From NCBI GenBank assembly GCA_023409835.1, contig JAEYQV010000126.1:1-24293 (forward strand): a stretch of DNA of 24,293 nucleotides, read 5' to 3'. Numbering within the stretch: the stretch's first letter is position 1; each line of letters starts with the position of its first letter. Shown piece by piece: positions 22,871 to 24,293 of this stretch. The DNA comes from Bacillota bacterium. Its GTDB lineage: Bacteria > Bacillota > Clostridia > Lachnospirales > Lachnospiraceae. The position numbers were made by a program, and so were the translations under genes. The notes below the pieces were generated by a model. It was not told the DNA's origin, made no database searches, and saw only the letters and a program-made list of their open reading frames with translations.

Positions 22871-23290
22871 ATGGCAAACCTATTCGTTAATGTTAAAAGA
22901 ACCAACCAGAAAGTACACTTTGAAGGAGTTTCCACTGTAAACCCAGATACTGTTATTCCTTTTGATTTTGCGCCACCGCTCGGGGACGGTCAGGGCTTTG
23001 GGGGGCTGGAGCTCCTCCTCATGAGTTTTACGGGTTGCGTAAGTACTACCCTCGTCTTTCTTCTGGGAAGGTCAGGCAAACACATTTCCTCCTATACAGC
23101 AGCCGCTGAAGGAATCCGCAGTGAACAGCCTTTAGCATTAAAAGAGATTCATTTTATTTTACATATCGAATCGAATGATATCACGGAAACCGACATGGAA
23201 ACTGTAATAAAACAGGCAGAAGCTATCTCTCCGGTATGGCAGGCAGTGAAGAATAATATAACCGTTAAAATGTCCTTCGAATTATTGTAA
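22871..23290 (+). CDS. OsmC/Ohr-family protein with a single cysteine
   Basis: This 139-residue protein of the OsmC fold has PFDFAPPLG, GLELLLMSFTGCVSTTLVFL (Glu47 and the peroxidatic-position Cys56) and the C-terminal AEAISPVWQAVKNNITVKMSF. Typical OsmC/Ohr proteins reduce organic hydroperoxides with a second Cys in CPV; here that place is Ser120 (SPV). It therefore resembles the YhfA-like branch, whose activity is less clear. AAGGAGAATC lies upstream of the ATG. The preceding TetR probably controls it through the shared operator. A strong terminator follows. Confidence 0.88.
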   Translation: MANLFVNVKRTNQKVHFEGVSTVNPDTVIPFDFAPPLGDGQGFGGLELLLMSFTGCVSTTLVFLLGRSGKHISSYTAAAEGIRSEQPLALKEIHFILHIESNDITETDMETVIKQAEAISPVWQAVKNNITVKMSFELL

Positions 23291-23331
23291 TATGTTTAAG
23301 CTTATCATAGATATATACATACCATAAAAAC

Positions 23332-23369
23332 AGGGCTGTACATCCTATGATGTAACAGCCCTATAATTC
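23332..23369. terminator. Bidirectional terminator between osmC-like gene and rpsR
   Basis: AGGGCTGT-ACATC pairs with GATGT-A-ACAGCCCT (one bulge) around a 4-base loop. On the minus strand T5 follows soon after, and on the + strand a looser T-rich tail. It can end both convergent transcripts. Confidence 0.85.
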
Positions 23370-23391
23370 TTATCTTTTTTATTAACTCCAC

Positions 23392-23480
23392 TGCATTAAT
23401 CCATTGTGTAAGGCATTAATGCGATTGTCGAGACATATCGCTCCGTTGCATTAATCCATTGTGTAAGGCATTAATGCGAT
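23392..23480. repeat. 34-bp direct repeat covering the rpsR 3' end
   Basis: The 34 bases 23392-23425 are identical to 23447-23480, a 55-bp period. The right copy is the last ten codons and stop of rpsR on the minus strand; the left copy lies after the gene. Each copy holds an inverted repeat GCATTAAT/ATTAATGC with a 14-base loop. Confidence 0.92.
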
Positions 23481-23726
23481 ATGTCTTGATCTCTTCACTG
23501 CAACAGTGAGCGCTCTCTGGTGCTTAGCGCAGTTTCCGGTAATTCTTCTGGGAAGGATCTTACCTCTCTCTGATACGTATCTCTTTAATTTATTAACATC
23601 CTTATAATCGATACCTGTATGGTTCTTATCAGCACAGAATACACAAACCTTCTTTCTTCTGCGTCCGAAGGTTTTTCTCTTCATAGGAGAATCGCCTTTA
23701 TCATCTCTATTTCTATTGAAAGCCAT
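23451..23726 (-). CDS. rpsR: 30S ribosomal protein S18 (zinc-binding C+ form)
   Basis: This is the 91-residue S18. A basic N-terminus is followed by the S18 core CVFCADKNHTGIDYKD, VNKLKRYVSERGKILPRRITG, NCAKHQRALTVAVKRSRHIA and LMPYT. The CVFC pair with NCAKH provides the Cys/His set of zinc-binding C+ S18 proteins. AAGGAGG lies about 8 bases before the ATG. It follows ssb, as in the usual rpsF-ssb-rpsR operon. Its last codons are duplicated immediately downstream. Confidence 0.97.
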   Translation of the reverse strand: MAFNRNRDDKGDSPMKRKTFGRRRKKVCVFCADKNHTGIDYKDVNKLKRYVSERGKILPRRITGNCAKHQRALTVAVKRSRHIALMPYTMD

Positions 23727-23773
23727 TTGATAAACCTCCTTATCCGAAATATTGCATTTCTATATTACATATT

Positions 23774-24226
23774 TTAGTTGAATGGTAATTCTTCGTCGAT
23801 ACCGTCCGGGATATTCATGAAGCCATCACCCATAGCTGAGCTCGGTTCCGGTTTGAAATCCCTCTGATAACCATTATTGTGACTACCGGATTCAGGATTG
23901 CTGCCTTTGCTTTCCGCAAATTCAACCTCTTCAACCACTACATCCGTGGTATATACCTTCTGTCCGTCTTTATTCGTATAACTGCCTGTCTGAATTCTTC
24001 CGACAGCCACCATCTTCATGCCCTGCTTAAAATACTTCTCAACAAATTCCGCCTGCTTGCCGAAGGCAACACAGCCGATAAAATCTGCTTCCTGAGTATC
24101 CCCGGCACGACGGAATCTACGATCTACCGCTAAGGTAAATCTCGCGATTGCTGTGGAATTTTCCCCCTGTGAGTATCTCACTTCCGGATCTCTGGTCAAA
24201 CGGCCAATTAACATTGCTTTATTCAT
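23774..24226 (-). CDS. ssb: Single-stranded DNA-binding protein
   Basis: This 150-residue SSB has an N-terminal OB fold (about 1-105): MNKAMLIGRLTRDPEVRYS, FTLAVDRRF, FIGCVAFGKQAEFVEKYFKQG, VAVGRIQTGSY. A Gly/Asn/Ser-rich linker leads to the acidic tip DGIDEELPFN that recruits replication partners. GGGAGG lies about 9 bases upstream of the ATG. It stands between the rpsF end and rpsR, the usual order, so it also coats ssDNA at the fork for the DnaB encoded further along. Confidence 0.97.
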   Translation of the reverse strand: MNKAMLIGRLTRDPEVRYSQGENSTAIARFTLAVDRRFRRAGDTQEADFIGCVAFGKQAEFVEKYFKQGMKMVAVGRIQTGSYTNKDGQKVYTTDVVVEEVEFAESKGSNPESGSHNNGYQRDFKPEPSSAMGDGFMNIPDGIDEELPFN

Positions 24227-24267
24227 AAATAACTACCTCCCTTTACATTCGCCTTAGGGTAGTATTA

Positions 24268-24293
24268 CTATTTTGCATCTTTTCTGATGCACA
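24268..24293 (-). CDS. rpsF: 30S ribosomal protein S6, last codons only
   Basis: Upstream of ssb the minus strand reads ...(L)-C-I-R-K-D-A-K-stop up to the window edge. This fits the C-terminal end of clostridial S6 proteins (RYLxIRKD-like), and rpsF is the expected gene here. Only about eight codons are visible, so the call rests mainly on gene order. The gap to ssb is 41 bases. Confidence 0.55.

Overview
The window looks like chromosome from a spore-forming, low-to-mid GC anaerobic Firmicute, most likely a Lachnospiraceae (Clostridium cluster XIVa) relative. Supporting signs are a CwlD-type cortex amidase next to a COG3858-like GH18 protein, a YwmB-family protein, a 55-residue 2[4Fe-4S] ferredoxin, a DUF1858 redox protein, MecA, strong AGGAGG ribosome sites and many hairpin terminators. 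The species cannot be named from the sequence alone.

Left part (1-7258). A truncated, repeat-bearing hypothetical gene is followed by ywmB (-), a DUF402 gene (+) and a minus-strand run cwlD - sua5 - ywlE - rpiB. The sua5-ywlE-rpiB order is the Bacillus ywlC-ywlE-ywlF order, so threonylcarbamoyl-AMP synthase, a probable protein-arginine phosphatase and ribose-5-P isomerase B sit together. A large membrane-anchored SH3/GH18 protein lies upstream, separated from cwlD by a stretch that may hold a decayed gene.

Middle (7259-12841). A 640-base gene-free stretch carries a promoter, a fold-back element of about 100 bp, six 18-bp tandem repeats and a second set of nested inverted repeats. Beyond it are two tightly coupled minus-strand genes: a Ser/Thr kinase fused to a MinD/ParA-like domain, and a separate MinD/ParA-like protein. 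Both ATPase-like domains have Val where the P-loop Lys is expected. The kinase frame has no start codon unless one extra T just after a well-placed ATG is removed. This pair is the best candidate for an undescribed system. mecA, a DUF1858 protein, a ferredoxin and a MerR/RacA-like regulator follow, most with clear promoters and terminators.

Right part (12865-24293). The conserved replication/translation cluster reads on the minus strand as rpsF(end)-ssb-rpsR ... gdpP-rplI-dnaB-MFS. Between rpsR and gdpP sits an accessory block of about 5 kb: a TetR-controlled flavodoxin/FMN-binding pair, a phosphotransferase, a zinc-ribbon protein and a second TetR with an OsmC-like protein. Both TetR units show clear palindromic operators placed on their promoters, so their local regulons can be read from the DNA. 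The last codons of rpsR are duplicated just after the gene.
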